This document shows positions 62,801 through 64,000 of a stretch of 64,000 nt of DNA, one piece after another. The stretch's first letter is position 1. Each line of letters opens with the position of its first letter. Origin of the DNA: Enterobacter huaxiensis. Lineage in GTDB: Bacteria; Pseudomonadota; Gammaproteobacteria; Enterobacterales; Enterobacteriaceae. The position numbers and the translations under genes were made by a program. Where the stretch lies: NCBI RefSeq assembly GCF_003594935.2, contig NZ_CP043343.1, positions 1 to 64,000 on the forward strand, read 5' to 3'. Below the pieces are notes generated by a model, which saw only the letters and a program-made list of their open reading frames with translations, had not been told where the DNA came from and searched no databases.

Positions 62801-63027
62801 CTCTCGCCCAGTTACGCGCATGGCACAACGCGCCGGAGACCGCTCTGCGCGAGACGCTGCACAGGCTGCGCGGTGGTATCGCGTTATTGGGCGTGCCAAC
62901 GCTGGTAGCGCGCTGCGAAGAGCAGGAAGAGAATCCGGACAGCGAAGGCATTCACCGGCTGGAAGCTGAACTTGAGCAGCTTCGCGCCGCGCTACAGCGT
63001 TGGCATGATACGGGGCAACATCCTTAA
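59881..63027 (+). CDS. EvgS/BvgS-like unorthodox sensor kinase
   Basis: A 1,048-residue hybrid kinase from ATG 59,881 (GGGAGGG site). Signal peptide about 1-20; two periplasmic Venus-flytrap (SBP_bac_3) domains at about 45-265 and 290-510; one membrane segment near 520-543. HisKA has His582 in ATMSHEIRTPIG; HATPase has NLVGNAIKFT, DTGEGID and GSGLGLYIC; the receiver has Asp870 in VITDCNMPGTSGFE; the C-terminal Hpt has His994 in LHRLRGG. No PAS domain is evident between membrane and HisKA. The signal is unknown. Confidence 0.94.
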   Translation: MRILSGLLLLFVAYAVTGATTQEPLKLLSRSMEVIADPGLSASEWRWVREHRKIRLAVWLPMSPPYDITTGLNDYGGINADFIGLAADNLGVEIEVIRYQQYSDALDALRSGKADFIAQASDNQQNQGLILSHPYSPNAAVEVVNNEATQDDAVRKIAIAPGYDPQRVLKRYPNAEIIPFYSPRHALEALAFRKIDLFFCDGVTARYLVNQSNISNLRIRPLNSPFAVSGYSFAAMPKMQIWINVLNNVLAALPEGASIEIHRRWNGGIPLSLSERQPAFTSLESKWINEHKRIRVAVAEDNPPVAFFDESGQMRGIIADVLTALQLRTGFNFVIQRYSTQRAALESVNAGKADLVAGVTQGDIWRSDLLTTRTWLYNSWVMVGQAHHAPEAVNPGVLSLDGQSPEEWLRKQNGGQLEKIDTWRRGLNRILHGNGEMMAMPLIVANALLATKEYAALRILGSIDIDPMRFSFGASRQSWPLITILNKALINIPPEDLHALTRGGSAGSSFDSTGPRQIALSTALTVGMATAFLLLVVAGYGYRRHLRYRQKMLGIVTAQRQSRRLAQRVSREKSAFLATMSHEIRTPIGAILGMLELVMKRPGDTQQNRQSVRVAWDAAQALLLLIGNILDVSRIESGRLVLRPERASLRKLIEEPAMLFDGMAAQKGLAFVLERDADLQGNVLVDRSRFRQILVNLVGNAIKFTQSGQVTLRVQLDAREDGYLLLRIDVEDTGEGIDEATRERLFQPFAQGNTPNVAQGSGLGLYICHTLTTMMGGSLAIDSEPGRGTKVTVSLALPVMEGRQDVSDIRPASQHSRASLSVMIVDDNPVGRLVLSQQLSWLGHRVISADGSTSALEKLKDARPDAVITDCNMPGTSGFELAHIILGRYPEVAIFGATADARESVREKAREAGMRDCLFKPVTLSMLTDLLAPLKSTAPVPDVPQPEYDLPPELLEGENLPLFLSLQISVIDESLAQLRAWHNAPETALRETLHRLRGGIALLGVPTLVARCEEQEENPDSEGIHRLEAELEQLRAALQRWHDTGQHP

Positions 63028-63153
63028 TCCGCGTCCTACATTCGATGAGGACGCGTCTGCATCGTTTTGGCTACCCGCGCTGCAGTACTCTTTTGTGCAC
63101 AGGAGATTGCCCGAGCATCAGCTCAGGCAATACATCAACAAAGGAGAAAGGCT

Positions 63154-63588
63154 ATGAAGAAATTAGTGTCCGTATTAACCGTCGTTGCCGCCATAGGGAT
63201 GTTTGCTTCAGCTTCTGCACACGCCGCTGAAACCTGTGCAGCCAAAAGCGCCGCGCTGGAAAAAGAGATTAAGATTGCCCAGCAGTATGGCAATACTTAC
63301 AAAGTGGACGGCCTGAAAAAAGCTCTGGCAGAGGTCAAGGCACACTGTACCAACGCAAGCGTGCTGGCTGATGCTCAGAAAGACGTGAGCAAGCTGGAGA
63401 AAAAACTGGCTGAAAAACGTGGCGACGTTGCTGAAGTTCAGGCCGATCTGGCAGAAGCTAAAGCAAAGGGTGATGCTAAGAAGATCGCCAAGTACCAGAA
63501 AAAACTGGCAGAAAAACAGGCGGATCTGCGTGAGATTCAGCAAGAGCTGAGCCAGGCTCGCGCCGAGCTGGCAGCCCTTAACAAGTAA
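63154..63588 (+). CDS. DUF1090 periplasmic coiled-coil protein (YqjC-like)
   Basis: A 144-residue protein from MKKLVSVLTVVAAIGMFASA at 63,154 (GGAGAAAGG-like site). Signal peptide about 1-24; the mature part holds two cysteines (ETCAAKSAALEKEIKIAQQY, KAHCTNASVL) and a long charged coiled coil (KLEKKLAEKRGDVAEVQADL). It matches the DUF1090/YqjC family, whose role is unknown. It has its own terminator. Normally chromosomal. Confidence 0.9.
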   Translation: MKKLVSVLTVVAAIGMFASASAHAAETCAAKSAALEKEIKIAQQYGNTYKVDGLKKALAEVKAHCTNASVLADAQKDVSKLEKKLAEKRGDVAEVQADLAEAKAKGDAKKIAKYQKKLAEKQADLREIQQELSQARAELAALNK

Positions 63589-63630
63589 GCCCTGTAGGGC
63601 TTAGTCGTGGGTAGCCAAAGCTGCCCACGA
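63586..63630 (+). terminator. Double hairpin after the DUF1090 gene
   Basis: TAAGCCCT/AGGGCTTA (63,586-63,603) overlaps the stop codon. A second stem, CGTGGGTAGC with GCTGCCCACG (63,606-63,629), follows. Together they can end the transcript and separate it from the antisense parE remnant. Confidence 0.6.
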
Positions 63631-63644
63631 TGTTGACGCAAGAT

Positions 63645-64000
63645 GCAGATCCAGCATCGTTTCGCGCAGCTGCATTGGGTTCATCTCGCCCAGCCCCTTG
63701 AAGTGCTGCACGTTCGGCTTGCCCTTCTTGCGCAGCAGCTCCAGCACGCCGGCCGAGTCCCCTTCCACGAGGAACAGATCGGTGTGATTAAGATCTTGAG
63801 CGGTATAGTCCGCGGAACTTGCCCGGCAGCGTGGGTGTGGGGCAGCTGGTCAGCTTTTTACGCACCACTTTCTTGGCGACACGCAGGCGACGCTGAACAC
63901 TGGAGATCGCCATTTCAGCCAGCATTTCTGCGGCCTGTACGTTCTGTTTCAGCCACAGGGTAAACGCATCTTTCACCACCCCAGACACGAACGCCGCACA
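63645..64000 (-). pseudogene. parE: parE (topoisomerase IV subunit B) remnant with internal deletion
   Basis: Read leftward from the edge: GVVKDAFTLWLKQNVQAAEM, AISSVQRRLRVAKKVVRKKL, a frameshift near 63,822, ADYTAQDLNHTDLFLVEGDS AG, then a jump straight to GVLELLRKKGKPNVQ and HFKGLGEMNPMQLRETMLD. In intact ParE about 150 residues (the TOPRIM middle) separate the two sides. The gene is also cut after ETMLD. It continues past the right edge. Normally a chromosomal gene. Confidence 0.85.

Noticed and set aside
1..64000. tRNA or rRNA genes
   Set aside because: No cloverleaf with a TTCGA-type T arm and no rRNA-like segments were noticed when reading both strands; absence is by eye only.

Overview
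The window is most simply read as part of a large conjugative F-type plasmid from an enterobacterium (Klebsiella/Enterobacter/Citrobacter-like). It has an F-family transfer operon, an F-type oriT and leading region, a RepFIB-type replication region with a ResD recombinase, and a P1-type parABS partition locus. Only the 5' part of traG lies inside the left edge. Species and incompatibility group are inferred from protein recall, not from a database search.

Layout. (1) 1-19,330, leftward: transfer operon traG'-traH-trbF-like-trbB-traQ-traF-trbE-traN-trbC-traU-traW-trbI-traC-(three small ORFs)-traR-traV-traB-traK-traE-traL-traA-traY, then traJ (with a FinP candidate opposite its leader), traM and oriT with a recognisable nic region at about 19,312. 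Most genes overlap by a few bases. (2) 19,399-27,420: leading region, the first DNA to enter a recipient. It carries a transglycosylase, an ArdB/KlcA antirestriction protein, a methylase-like protein, a Ros/MucR zinc-finger protein, a frameshifted psiA, a ParB-like/PsiB chimera and a DNA polymerase III theta (HolE) homologue. After the transglycosylase every gene is on the minus strand. Two structured repeats with compensatory stem changes lie just upstream of minus-strand gene blocks. (3) 27,690-34,170: cargo and wreckage, with an AraC fragment, an AT-rich GGDEF/EAL/NTF2-like block, remnants of HNH, PP2C and AbiEii genes, and a broken IS2-like element. (4) 34,600-44,820: chromosome-like metabolic cargo: MarR regulator, two F420-reductase-like paralogues, a small integrase, sugar isomerase-like protein, LysR regulator, metallophosphoesterase, MFS transporter, two SDRs and an epimerase.

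(5) 45,237-48,775: an intact ISL3-family element with a YgiW/BOF passenger gene, inserted exactly in the 8-bp core of the LexA box of a decayed umuDC operon. (6) 48,781-55,656: P1-like parS, parB, parA, an Rpn nuclease, an origin (DnaA boxes, six clustered GATC sites, iterons), RepFIB-type initiator and resD. (7) 55,660-58,880: a broken secreted-protein gene, an unknown ORF, a kfrA-like gene coupled to a putative papain-fold protein, and a broken DUF2971 gene. (8) 58,880-64,000: chromosome-derived DNA with a REP sequence, an EvgA/EvgS-like phosphorelay, a DUF1090 protein and an internally deleted parE pseudogene running off the right edge.

Together: TraJ, TraY, TraM and FinP control the tra operon, and transfer starts at oriT. 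The leading genes would protect the incoming DNA, while Rep, ParABS and ResD maintain the plasmid. The SOS-related genes (psiA, psiB, umuD, umuC) are all damaged.
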